From contig JAFYYR010000003.1 in the NCBI GenBank assembly GCA_017557435.1, positions 1 to 64,000 of the forward strand: a stretch of 64,000 bases of DNA. The letters run 5' to 3'. This DNA comes from Pseudobutyrivibrio sp. GTDB lineage: Bacteria; Bacillota; Clostridia; Lachnospirales; Lachnospiraceae. Below, in pieces: positions 43,886 through 52,325 of this stretch. Numbering within the stretch: the first letter of the stretch is position 1; each line of letters opens with the position of its first letter. Both the position numbers and the translations under genes were made by a program. Below the pieces are notes generated by a model that was not told where the DNA came from, searched no databases, and was given only the letters and a program-made list of their open reading frames with translations.

Positions 43886-44826
43886 TAATCAAAATTAATC
43901 CGCTTCTCTTCTACCACTATAGGTCTATTTATAGTTCTAGTATTAATATTAAGGATATACTCACCCATAAGTCCCATAAAGGTAAGCTGTATTGCCCCAA
44001 GTAAAAACATACCTATTACCATAGGCGCGTTACCGGCTGCAAAATCATTCCAATGTGTAAGCTTAAGCACAAGATAAACTATCGCAACAATAACATCGAT
44101 TATCCCTACAATAAAACCAATCCATGTCATCATTCTAAGTCCTACTTTTGTATAGCTTGTAAAGCTAAGCATTGCTGCATCGTATAATGTGTAGAAGTTA
44201 TTATGTGTAACTCCTGCTCTACGCTGAGGCTGCTCATACTCTACCACCTTGAGATTAAATCCCTCTCCATACTCTGCCACAATACCTCTGATAAATGGAA
44301 GCGGATCCTTTAACTCTCTAAGAAGCATAACAAATGATTTGTCATATAATCCAAATCCTGTAAAATGCTCTATCATGCGCACTGAAGACATCTTCTTAAT
44401 AGTTTTATAATACACGGTGCGAAGGAAATATACAAATCCATTTTCCTTACTTGTAGCCTTCACACCACTGACGATTTTATGGCCCTGCTCCCACTCATGT
44501 ACAAACACAGGAATCATCTCTACAGGATCCTGGAAGTCAGCACATACAGGGATAACGCAATCTCCATCCAGCTCGCATATGCCATGGAATGGTGAATTGA
44601 ACTGTCCAAAGTTTGTTACGTTAAAAATAGCCTTGTGCTTTTTATTATTTGCACAAACCTGTTCTATCAGCTCTCTAGTTCTATCTGTAGAAGCATTGTC
44701 CACATAGCAAATCTCATAATCATAGTTAGAAAGCTGCTCCTTGATTATATTCTCACAAGCTTCACCTATCTGAACAATATTCTCTTCCTCGTTAAAACAA
44801 GGAATCATTATACTTATCTTTTTCAT
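43885..44826 (-). CDS. GT2 polyprenyl-phosphate glycosyltransferase
   Basis: The roughly 313-residue protein has a GT-A domain (ISIMIPCFNEEENIVQIGE, CYVDNASTDRTRELIEQV, NFGQFNSPFHGICEL, VCADFQDPVEMI) and two C-terminal membrane helices ending in a short basic tail. It should load a sugar on a polyprenyl phosphate. The start at 44826 is supported by GAGGA six bases upstream and directly follows the previous stop (44828). Position next to the GT-C-like gene at 42248 suggests that the two act in sequence. Confidence 0.9.
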   Translation of the reverse strand: MKKISIMIPCFNEEENIVQIGEACENIIKEQLSNYDYEICYVDNASTDRTRELIEQVCANNKKHKAIFNVTNFGQFNSPFHGICELDGDCVIPVCADFQDPVEMIPVFVHEWEQGHKIVSGVKATSKENGFVYFLRTVYYKTIKKMSSVRMIEHFTGFGLYDKSFVMLLRELKDPLPFIRGIVAEYGEGFNLKVVEYEQPQRRAGVTHNNFYTLYDAAMLSFTSYTKVGLRMMTWIGFIVGIIDVIVAIVYLVLKLTHWNDFAAGNAPMVIGMFLLGAIQLTFMGLMGEYILNINTRTINRPIVVEEKRINFD

Positions 44827-44827
44827 G

Positions 44828-45727
44828 TTAATCCTCATAAAAATATCTATTGTTAACAAAAGCCTCTATGCCATCTTCAAAGCTAATCTCTGGCGCCCAA
44901 CCTGTGTGACTTTTAATCTTGCTCACATCTGGCTGCAAAGAAATAAATGGATTTACTCTATCTCCAAATTTTACCTCTGAATGGGAACTAAGCTCCTTTT
45001 TTGCTCTATCTATAAACTGGCTTAATGGTGCATATTGACCGTGAGCTATGTTATAAATCTCTCCATCATGCCCCTTCGCTCCTAAAGCCGCTATAGCTTT
45101 AGCTGCATCTACTACATGTAAGTAATCCCAATTTTGCTCACAGCTACTAAGACTCACAGGCTCATCTGCTTTCATCTTTGTAAGTACATCAGGAAGCATC
45201 CTACCAGCTGGCTCATAATCACCATATAAACTAAAGATACGTCCCCATATCCACTGAAGTCCTAGCTGCTCAGCTCTGCGTTTTGTAAGATAAAGCGCTG
45301 CCACTTTTGCGGCACCATACGCATTAATAGGTCTAGGCATTAAATCCTCTGTAATAAGGCCATCACATACGCCATATTCTGCCTGCGAGCCTATACCTAC
45401 AAATCTCTTACATCCTGCATTGGCTGCTGCCTCAACTGCTTTTATAGTGTAGTCTATGTTAGCGTTCTGACCCTCGAAATCATCTCTACCGCCAAACCAT
45501 GCCAAGTGATAGAACACATCACACTGACATAAAATCCTATCAGCTATCTTATCGAAATCAGCACAATCTAGCTCTACAAGATGCAAGTCACCCTGCACAT
45601 CATAAAATCTATCATTGTGCGAAGAACCAGGACGAAGAATTGCATATACTTCATGCCCCTGTTTTAATAACTCTCTTGTTAAACTATATCCTGCAAATCC
45701 AGCAGCTCCAGTAACTATTACTCTCAT
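44828..45727 (-). CDS. NAD-dependent epimerase/reductase (extended SDR)
   Basis: The 299-residue protein has VIVTGAAGFAGYSLTRELL (NAD binding), FYHLAWFGGRDDFEG, the active-site PINAYGAAKVAALYLT (Tyr-x-x-x-Lys), and a substrate domain. It resembles reductases and epimerases of deoxysugar pathways. It follows rfbF, rfbH, aldolase, ThDP enzyme and HAD genes without breaks, so it is a candidate for the reductase that finishes a branched or dideoxy sugar made by that group, similar in role to YerF. That role is inferred from position. Confidence 0.83.
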   Translation of the reverse strand: MRVIVTGAAGFAGYSLTRELLKQGHEVYAILRPGSSHNDRFYDVQGDLHLVELDCADFDKIADRILCQCDVFYHLAWFGGRDDFEGQNANIDYTIKAVEAAANAGCKRFVGIGSQAEYGVCDGLITEDLMPRPINAYGAAKVAALYLTKRRAEQLGLQWIWGRIFSLYGDYEPAGRMLPDVLTKMKADEPVSLSSCEQNWDYLHVVDAAKAIAALGAKGHDGEIYNIAHGQYAPLSQFIDRAKKELSSHSEVKFGDRVNPFISLQPDVSKIKSHTGWAPEISFEDGIEAFVNNRYFYED

Positions 45728-45729
45728 AT

Positions 45730-46392
45730 TTATTTAAAATCCCAATTAATTAATCTATCCTGTAGTTCTGAAACAGTATCTACTGATACTACATCACTAT
45801 ATTCACCATCTTCCAGTGAGCCCTGGCCCCATGTCACAAATATGCATGGTATCTGAGCATTCTTTGCTGTATTCACATCACTCATGCCATCACCTACATA
45901 GATAGCTTGAGATACATCCTCGCCGCACTCATCACAAATCATATTTACACCATAAGCATCTGGCTTAGATGGTCTAGTTTCCAAATATCCTACTACGGAG
46001 TCAAACATATCCACAGGGAATATTTTTTCATTTAATTGATCAACTAGCACCTGTCCCTTGTTCGTGTTGATAGCTAGCTTCCACCCCTGATTCTTAAGGG
46101 TATATAGCATATCCATTACTCCTGGGTATGGCTTAGTGTTTTCCTTTTCACTAGTACTATATATGCTACGATAGGTTGTTTTTACCTTATCTATATTTTC
46201 TTCCGAAATACAGTTTTGAGGAAGCATCCTCGAAACGACTGTCTCGAGATTGCCTCCTACAAATCCATCGTAAGCTTTTATTGGATGTTCTGGAAATCCA
46301 TTCTCCTTTAGTGCCCTATTAAAAGATAAGGCCACATCAGTTATTGTGTCTACTATGGTTCCATCAAAATCAAATATTGCTACTTTATTCAT
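45730..46392 (-). CDS. HAD-superfamily hydrolase (phosphoglycolate-phosphatase-like)
   Basis: The 220-residue protein has the HAD motifs: Asp8/Asp10 in VAIFDFDGTIVDT, the Thr in LAINTNKGQ, the Lys in ETRPSKPDAYG, and VGDGMSDVNTAKNA. It is likely a small-molecule phosphatase in the cytoplasm. Its neighbours on either side, a ThDP enzyme and an SDR, suggest the removal of a phosphate in the building of an unusual sugar, or a repair role. AGGTATA lies upstream, with a one-base overlap to the ThDP gene. Confidence 0.88.
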   Translation of the reverse strand: MNKVAIFDFDGTIVDTITDVALSFNRALKENGFPEHPIKAYDGFVGGNLETVVSRMLPQNCISEENIDKVKTTYRSIYSTSEKENTKPYPGVMDMLYTLKNQGWKLAINTNKGQVLVDQLNEKIFPVDMFDSVVGYLETRPSKPDAYGVNMICDECGEDVSQAIYVGDGMSDVNTAKNAQIPCIFVTWGQGSLEDGEYSDVVSVDTVSELQDRLINWDFK

Positions 46393-48200
46393 TATTTTAT
46401 ATACCTATTAGATTCGTATTCATCTCTAGGAAGGAATGGGAACATGTCGTCCATAGATGGAGATACAATACTTCCATCTGGCATTACCTTACTAGAAAGC
46501 TTAGGAACAAAGTTCTGATCTGGGTCTACTACTACATTGATAAGAACTGGTCCCTCTGCAGCCAAAGCTTCTTCGATTGTATTTCTTACATCAGGCTCGT
46601 TGTTAACCTCGAAATACTTGAATCTAAACGCCTCAGCTAATTTATCAAACTCAGGGAAGCTAACACCTGTCTCTGGATCAAGTCCAATAAGAGGTGGCTT
46701 AAATAAGTTTCTTTGAGTCTGTCTAATTGAATGATATCCATTATTATTAAGAACAAATAATTTTACATTAAGATTGTTGTGTGCAATAGTAGCAAGCTCC
46801 TGAACATTCATCATAAGGCTGCCATCACCATCTACACATACTACTCTTCCATTATTGTCCTCTCTAGCAATAGCTGCACCAAGAGCTGCTGGCATTCCAT
46901 AACCCATGGCTGCGCAACCAGCATTAGTAAACATTCTCTGGCCCTGCTTGATTTTAGCACCAGAGAAGCACATTACACATGCACTACCATTACCAAGTGT
47001 AAGCACATCCTTCTCATCCATACAATCAAACAATGTATCAACAAATACGTATGGATTTAGAAGCTCATCCTTTGAGTTATGGTGATACTCTGGTAAGCAA
47101 GCTGGATACTTTTCTACCATCATACGGCACCACTTTATCCAATCCTCATGCTCTGCATTTGGTGTGTAATCCATCTCCATCATGCGTCTAAGGAATAGAT
47201 TAACATCTGTACAAATAGGCATATCAGGAATGAATGTAGGCTTCTTAAGCTCCTGATCATCTATATCAACCATAATCTTATAAGCATTCTTCGCAAAGTC
47301 GTGCTTATTATATGTAATTGTTCTAATGCTCATTCTGCTTCCAAGTACAAGCAATAGATCACAATTCTGTACTATGAAACTGCTACCTCTAGTACCCTCT
47401 CTACTAGGAGAACCAGCATAAAGCGGATTATCATATGCAACTAAATCACCTGAGTTCCATGCAACAGCAACTGGAATCTGAAGCTTCTTAGCAAAATCGA
47501 GTAAAAGCTGATCAGAATCAGAAAGTCTCACACCATATCCTGCAAAAATAAGAGGAGCCTTAGCCTTTGAGATTTTGTCTAAGATGTCCTTAAGCTGCTC
47601 ATCTGAAACATCAGAAATTTTAACCTCAAGTCCCTCTGCTTCAGCATCAAAATGCTTAAGCTCAAGACCGTCAATTTTCGCGCCCTGTACATCAAGAGGT
47701 ATATCAAGCCAAACTGGACCCTTTCTGCCATTATTAGCTAAGTACCATGCCTTTTCGAGATGATATGCTATCTCTGCAGGCTCTGTAATCATAACAGCAT
47801 ACTTTGTCATGTTTGATACAGAGTTGATAATATCAAACTCCTGATCACCAAGCTGTCTAAGATTTAATTCTGGGACAGACCATAGTGTAGTCTCTCTCTT
47901 AACCTGACCTGAAAGAACAAACATAGGGATAGAATCTAACCATCCACCCATAACACCTGTTATAGCATTGGTTCCACCAGGACCACTAGTAACACATACA
48001 CTAGCTATCTTACCTGTTACTCTAGTGTATGCCTCAGCTGCAACCGAGCACCCCTGCTCGTTGTGATTAAAGATATTCTTAATCTCTGCCTTGTGTCCAA
48101 GAGCATCATCAAGCTGCATAGCACCGCCACCGGTAACCATGAAATTATGAGTAACACCCTTTTCTACGAGAAAATCTGCAATATAATCTACTACTCTCAT
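46392..48200 (-). CDS. ThDP-dependent acetolactate-synthase-like enzyme (second copy, YerE-like context)
   Basis: The 602-residue protein has the ThDP enzyme layout: Glu48 in IFNHNEQGCSVAAEAYTR, central domain APLIFAGYGVRLSDSDQ, and GDGSLMMNVQELATI ... VLNNNGYHSIRQ for ThDP/Mg. In the yersiniose pathway the related YerE couples an acetaldehyde unit from pyruvate to C4 of a CDP-4-keto-3,6-dideoxyhexose. Here rfbF and rfbH lie two genes upstream, so the same kind of chain-branching reaction is plausible. A separate DRE-TIM aldolase sits directly upstream. AGGAG lies about 12 bases before the ATG. Related to, but clearly different from, the copy at 31581-33362. Confidence 0.85.
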   Translation of the reverse strand: MRVVDYIADFLVEKGVTHNFMVTGGGAMQLDDALGHKAEIKNIFNHNEQGCSVAAEAYTRVTGKIASVCVTSGPGGTNAITGVMGGWLDSIPMFVLSGQVKRETTLWSVPELNLRQLGDQEFDIINSVSNMTKYAVMITEPAEIAYHLEKAWYLANNGRKGPVWLDIPLDVQGAKIDGLELKHFDAEAEGLEVKISDVSDEQLKDILDKISKAKAPLIFAGYGVRLSDSDQLLLDFAKKLQIPVAVAWNSGDLVAYDNPLYAGSPSREGTRGSSFIVQNCDLLLVLGSRMSIRTITYNKHDFAKNAYKIMVDIDDQELKKPTFIPDMPICTDVNLFLRRMMEMDYTPNAEHEDWIKWCRMMVEKYPACLPEYHHNSKDELLNPYVFVDTLFDCMDEKDVLTLGNGSACVMCFSGAKIKQGQRMFTNAGCAAMGYGMPAALGAAIAREDNNGRVVCVDGDGSLMMNVQELATIAHNNLNVKLFVLNNNGYHSIRQTQRNLFKPPLIGLDPETGVSFPEFDKLAEAFRFKYFEVNNEPDVRNTIEEALAAEGPVLINVVVDPDQNFVPKLSSKVMPDGSIVSPSMDDMFPFLPRDEYESNRYIK

Positions 48201-48223
48201 CTGTCCAAACTGCTCCTATCTAA

Positions 48224-49852
48224 TTAAAATGCCGCGTCGTGGCTATCTTCCACATCCATATAATGTGAATATGTAACGAAATCAATATTCATATCTGAAT
48301 ATGTCTCCGTGATAACTTCTCTAATATGTTTGTTAAGCTGTCTAGCCTCTGCCTTTACAAAAGAGTATTCCATCTTTGGATTGAAATAGTTATCTTCCTT
48401 ATCAGAATAACCGTCTAATCCGGCACATGCTACATCCTTAACGCCACAAGTATTGAGTACCTTGAGCAACATAAGGAAAGAATTATCAACGATATGCTCG
48501 TACTTTTCTAATAACTTTTCTCTTGTGAATGTAAACTCAAATTCACCGCCTCTTGCTGTGACATTGCTAGTACCAATAATCTTAGTATCTTTATTCTTTA
48601 TCTCCAGCAAATCATCTGACATATCCTTATATCTATTTGACTTAGATACAAATACATAATCAGGTGCATAGGCTCCTGGAATATAATTGATAGAAATAAT
48701 AACTGGCTTTTTCTCTTCAATATATTTATCAACCTGCTTTGACTGAAGTTGGATATTTTTGCCAGGACCAACTAAAAGTACATTCTTACCCTTTAAAGTA
48801 GCTGCAAGCTTTTCGTAATCTTTTGAATCATCAAGTACTGTGCTTTCATATTCTTTATAAAGCTCTTCAGCAACAGCCTTGTCGTATAAAAGCTTTGTAT
48901 CTTCAGGCTCAATCTTTGCGAGCAAATCATTAATCGCTGAGATAGAAAGACTTGGCTTATCCTGCATCTGCTGAACATAGTTAGGATGCACTCTATTGTA
49001 TGCTGAAAGATAGAAGTACATCTTGTAGCCCCAAGGAGTCTTCTTATAGAAATCAAGTACACACTCATCAATACCCTCGAGCATTGCATTGATATTGTAT
49101 GACTTACCATACTTCTGATTCATGTACATTCCCACAAGCTCGATAGGTGCATTACCAGCACTCTTACCCATACCAAAGAGAGTACCATCAACGAGGATAT
49201 CTCTATTAGACTCTCTATCAAGGAATGTACGACTATTAGCATACGCAAGCTGGAAATTGTTGTGAGCATGGAATCCGATAGCCACAGACTCATCAACATG
49301 TGAATCAAGCATCTCATAGTAGTGAGTGAGCTTCTCTGGATCGAGAAGTCCGTATGTATCTACAATACCTACTGCAAATGGCTTAATCTCATTTACAAGA
49401 CCGATAAGCTCCATGAGCTCCTCGTCATTGTAACTTGTGATAGATACAAGCTGTGAACATACCTTGTATCCAAGCTTTTTAAGCTCTGCACAAAAAGCCA
49501 TAGCCTCGTGCATAATATGCTTCTTAAAGATAACTCGTATACCATCAAGAATGCTCTCTTCGCATGGCTGAATATTATCTAATCCGCATGTACCATAGTC
49601 AATCATACCGATGACCATTGGTGGGCGTTTCTTGATGCCACCATAGATTTTCTCGATAGACGCTGTGTCTGGGAAAATACTTCTATTGATATCAAATGGT
49701 CTTCTCTCATCGATAAATCCCACTTCGATGATATCAACCCCTGCATCAGCTACTCGCTCAAAAATCGCGCAAATATTGTCATGTCCAAACTCCCAATCAT
49801 TAACATATCCACCATCTCTAAGTGTACAATCAAGTAACTTTATATTTCGCAT
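48224..49852 (-). CDS. DRE-TIM metallolyase / aldolase with extra C-terminal domain
   Basis: The 542-residue protein begins with an HMGL-type barrel (about 1-290): LLDCTLRDGGYVNDWEF with the metal-binding Asp and Arg, IEVGFIDERRPFD, GIVDTYGLLDP and the FHAHNNFQLAYANS metal histidines, as in 4-hydroxy-2-oxovalerate aldolase. About 230 further residues form a second domain (LKGKNVLLVGPGKNIQLQ) that looks Rossmann-like. The combination is known from glycan loci but its reaction is not established to my knowledge. It may cleave or make a 2-oxo acid used by the ThDP enzyme next to it. TTAGGAG precedes the ATG. Confidence 0.83.
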   Translation of the reverse strand: MRNIKLLDCTLRDGGYVNDWEFGHDNICAIFERVADAGVDIIEVGFIDERRPFDINRSIFPDTASIEKIYGGIKKRPPMVIGMIDYGTCGLDNIQPCEESILDGIRVIFKKHIMHEAMAFCAELKKLGYKVCSQLVSITSYNDEELMELIGLVNEIKPFAVGIVDTYGLLDPEKLTHYYEMLDSHVDESVAIGFHAHNNFQLAYANSRTFLDRESNRDILVDGTLFGMGKSAGNAPIELVGMYMNQKYGKSYNINAMLEGIDECVLDFYKKTPWGYKMYFYLSAYNRVHPNYVQQMQDKPSLSISAINDLLAKIEPEDTKLLYDKAVAEELYKEYESTVLDDSKDYEKLAATLKGKNVLLVGPGKNIQLQSKQVDKYIEEKKPVIISINYIPGAYAPDYVFVSKSNRYKDMSDDLLEIKNKDTKIIGTSNVTARGGEFEFTFTREKLLEKYEHIVDNSFLMLLKVLNTCGVKDVACAGLDGYSDKEDNYFNPKMEYSFVKAEARQLNKHIREVITETYSDMNIDFVTYSHYMDVEDSHDAAF

Positions 49853-49867
49853 TTTAAAAACTCCTAA

Positions 49868-51226
49868 CTACTGATTAACAGCCTCTGTAATAACCTGTGC
49901 CATGTAATCAATCATCTCATCTGTCATTCCTGGATATACACCAACCCAGAAAGTATTGTTCATGATGTACTCTGTATTCTCAAGCTCGCCAACAACACGG
50001 TAAGCATCTGTATCACGAATCTGGTCAAAGCATGGGTGCTTGATAAGATTTCCAGAGAATAGGAGTCTAGTCTGAACATTGTGATCCTCGATATACTTTG
50101 TAACATCATTTCTCTTTACACCAGACTCTGGCTTAACAGAAATAAGGAAACCAAACCAGCTAGGCTCAGAATTCTCTGCTGGAGTTGGAAGGATGAGCTT
50201 GTCAGCTGCTGAGCTCTTAGCAAGAGCATCATGAAGTCTAGCCCAATTATGACGACGTCTCTCAATGAAGCTTGGGAACTTCTTAAGCTGCTCTACGCCT
50301 ACTGCTGCCTGTAAATCTGTAACCTTAAGGTTGTATCCAAAATGACTGTATACATACTTGTGATCATATCCCTGTGGAAGCTGACCATACTGACCATCAT
50401 ATCTGTGACCGCAGAAATTATCCTGACCAGATGGGCAGATGCAATCACGTCCCCAGTCACGATATGAAAGGATAAGTCTATGAAGCTGAGGGTTGTTAGT
50501 ATAAACGCAACCTCCCTCACCCATTGTCATGTGGTGTGGTGGGTAGAATGATGATGTACCAATATCTCCCCATGTACCAGAGAATCTAGTCTCGCCATCG
50601 ATTGTGTACTTAGTTCCAAGAGCATCGCAGTTATCCTCTACAAGCCATAAATTGTGCTTGTCACAGAATGCCTTTACTGCCTTTAAATCGAAAGGATTAC
50701 CAAGTGTATGTGCAATCATAACAGCCTTAGTCTTTGGGCTAAGTGCTGCCTCAAGCTTAGTAACGTCAATATTGTACTGAGGTACTGTAACATCTACAAA
50801 TACAGGAACTGCACCATACTGAATCATAGGTGTAACTGTAGTAGGGAATCCTGCTGCAACAGTGATGACCTCATCACCGCGCTTAATCTGTCTATCTCCA
50901 AGCTCTGGAGCTGTAAGTGTCATAAATGCAATAAGGTTTGCAGATGAACCTGAGTTCACAAGGTGTGCAAACTTTACACCAATCCACTGTGCGAACTCCT
51001 TCTCAAACTGATCTGAAAAACGACCTGTTGTAAGCCAGAAATCAAGCATAGCATCTGTGAGAGACTGCATCTCCTTCTCGTCGTATACACGGCTTGCATA
51101 GCTAATTCTATCGCCTGGCTTAAAGTTTTCTTTTGACTCCTTTGGAGCCTTAAAATCATGATAAAAATCTGCTACAAGAGTCTTAATCTGCTCTCTAGCT
51201 TCCTCTTCATTCTTCCAATTTGACAT
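49868..51226 (-). CDS. rfbH: CDP-4-keto-6-deoxyglucose 3-dehydrase (E1)
   Basis: The 452-residue enzyme uses PMP and a [2Fe-2S] cluster to remove the C3 hydroxyl. The usual PLP lysine is replaced by histidine (His231-His232 in SFYPPHHMTMGEGGC), the key mark of RfbH/E1. Likely cluster cysteines are Cys200, 262, 264 and 272 (DCICPSGQDNFCGH). It works between RfbG (4593-5696) and a reductase to give CDP-3,6-dideoxyhexoses. The E3 partner reductase (RfbI/AscD) is not in the window. GAGGA precedes the ATG. Confidence 0.96.
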   Translation of the reverse strand: MSNWKNEEEAREQIKTLVADFYHDFKAPKESKENFKPGDRISYASRVYDEKEMQSLTDAMLDFWLTTGRFSDQFEKEFAQWIGVKFAHLVNSGSSANLIAFMTLTAPELGDRQIKRGDEVITVAAGFPTTVTPMIQYGAVPVFVDVTVPQYNIDVTKLEAALSPKTKAVMIAHTLGNPFDLKAVKAFCDKHNLWLVEDNCDALGTKYTIDGETRFSGTWGDIGTSSFYPPHHMTMGEGGCVYTNNPQLHRLILSYRDWGRDCICPSGQDNFCGHRYDGQYGQLPQGYDHKYVYSHFGYNLKVTDLQAAVGVEQLKKFPSFIERRRHNWARLHDALAKSSAADKLILPTPAENSEPSWFGFLISVKPESGVKRNDVTKYIEDHNVQTRLLFSGNLIKHPCFDQIRDTDAYRVVGELENTEYIMNNTFWVGVYPGMTDEMIDYMAQVITEAVNQ

Positions 51227-51291
51227 AAATATTCCTCATTTCAAATTTATAAATCTATTTTATGATTATACCACCATTCTTGTTGGCATTT

Positions 51292-52068
51292 TTACCATTT
51301 CTTCCATGGAGCTTTGCCATTTGCTAACATCTCATCCAACTTTTCCATCTCGTGCTTGGTATCCATGCACTGCCAGAAACCGTCATAAGTGTAGCTCATA
51401 AGCTCTCCCTGAGCAGCAAGCTTCTCAAGAGGCTCCCTCTCAAATACAGTCTCATCACCATCAATATAATCAAATATCTCAGGTTGAAGCACCATATAAC
51501 CTGCATTAATAGGCACTCCATCGGAGGCTCTCTTCTCTCTAAATCTCTTAACAGCATTATCACCGCCAATATCAAGAACACCCTTAGACTGGTCCTGACG
51601 AACTGCTGTAAGAGTCGCAATTTTGCCATGGGACTTATGAAACTCTACAAGCTCATTAATATTAACATCGCAAACGCCATCACCGTAAGTCATTAAAAAT
51701 GGCTCATCTCCAATGTATTTCTGGATGCGCTTAATACGACCTCCAGTCATAGTCTTAAGTCCTGTATCAACTACAGTTACCTTCCATTTATCAAGGTACT
51801 GATCGTGAACAATAATATTTCTCTCACCATTTGTATAATCAAATGTAATATCACTATTATGAAGGAAATAGTCTGCAAACCATTCCTTAATGACATGCTG
51901 CATATAGCCAGCACAAATAACAAATTCATTGTATCCGTAGTATGAATACTCTTTCATGATGTGCCATAAAATAGGCTTACCACCAATCTCAATCATTGGC
52001 TTAGGCTTATACTGTGATTCTTCTGAGATTCGAGTTCCGAATCCACCTGCTAAAATTACTACTTTCAA
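51292..52068 (-). CDS. rfbF: Glucose-1-phosphate cytidylyltransferase
   Basis: The 258-residue nucleotidyltransferase makes CDP-glucose from CTP and glucose-1-phosphate. It has VVILAGGFGTRISEESQY and KPKPMIEIGGKPILWHIMK at the start, then MTYGDGVCDVNI and the product-binding GYMVLQPEIFDYI. The length and the EFVICAGYMQHVIKEWF segment match RfbF. The start is TTG with AAGG eight bases upstream, one base pattern that may limit translation of the first gene. It is the first gene of the 46-kb operon and has a leader of about 190 bases containing a hairpin with T-run. Confidence 0.96.
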   Translation of the reverse strand: MKVVILAGGFGTRISEESQYKPKPMIEIGGKPILWHIMKEYSYYGYNEFVICAGYMQHVIKEWFADYFLHNSDITFDYTNGERNIIVHDQYLDKWKVTVVDTGLKTMTGGRIKRIQKYIGDEPFLMTYGDGVCDVNINELVEFHKSHGKIATLTAVRQDQSKGVLDIGGDNAVKRFREKRASDGVPINAGYMVLQPEIFDYIDGDETVFEREPLEKLAAQGELMSYTYDGFWQCMDTKHEMEKLDEMLANGKAPWKKW

Positions 52069-52180
52069 TATTCTACCTTCTTTCCACCGTTTCTAGGCTC
52101 CAACGTATTATTGTAACTGAATGCCTCTATCATTTCAAATATGATTAATCAAGCATTCTCCACACCCATTTCTCCTCAAC

Positions 52181-52258
52181 AAAAAAACAACTAGTGCCTA
52201 ACAGGTATATGAGAGCATATCGCTATAATTTTTAACCTGTGTAAACAGTCACTAGCTG
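52181..52258 (-). promoter_or_regulatory. Leader hairpin with T-run: attenuator or antitermination element
   Basis: On the minus strand, CAGCTAGTG (52258-52250) pairs with CACTAGTTG (52196-52188) and is followed directly by TTTTTTT (52187-52181), a terminator form. Inside lie a second stem, ACAGGT with ACCTGT (52240-52235 and 52206-52201), and an apical hairpin ATATG-CTCT-CATAT. The inferred transcript start is near 52258, so the structure occupies the first ~70 bases of the message, about 120 bases before rfbF. Such a leader could stop transcription unless a factor (for example a LoaP/NusG-type antiterminator) or a ligand intervenes. No known riboswitch consensus was recognised. Confidence 0.6.
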
Positions 52259-52264
52259 TAGGTA

Positions 52265-52293
52265 ATTATATGTAATTATAATAATAGTTGCAA
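52265..52293 (-). promoter_or_regulatory. Sigma70-type promoter of the rfbF operon
   Basis: On the minus strand TTGCAA (52293-52288), a 17-base spacer, then TATAAT (52270-52265). The -10 is a perfect consensus and the -35 has four of six consensus bases. It lies in the 257-base gap between rfbF and the PsiE-like gene, and it points leftward. The -35 sits in a short GCAACTCAACTTGC inverted repeat. Confidence 0.7.
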
Positions 52294-52325
52294 GTTGAGT
52301 TGCACGCAATCAAACAGTAGTATTA

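Noticed and set aside
46392-48200. ThDP enzyme taken as housekeeping acetolactate synthase for branched-chain amino acids
   Set aside because: No ilvN/ilvC/ilvD genes nearby; flanked by CDP-sugar genes, an aldolase and a HAD phosphatase.
52181-52258. Leader hairpin as a known riboswitch (c-di-GMP, preQ1 or similar)
   Set aside because: No conserved riboswitch core was recognised; the nested stems followed by T-run fit an attenuator or antitermination element better.
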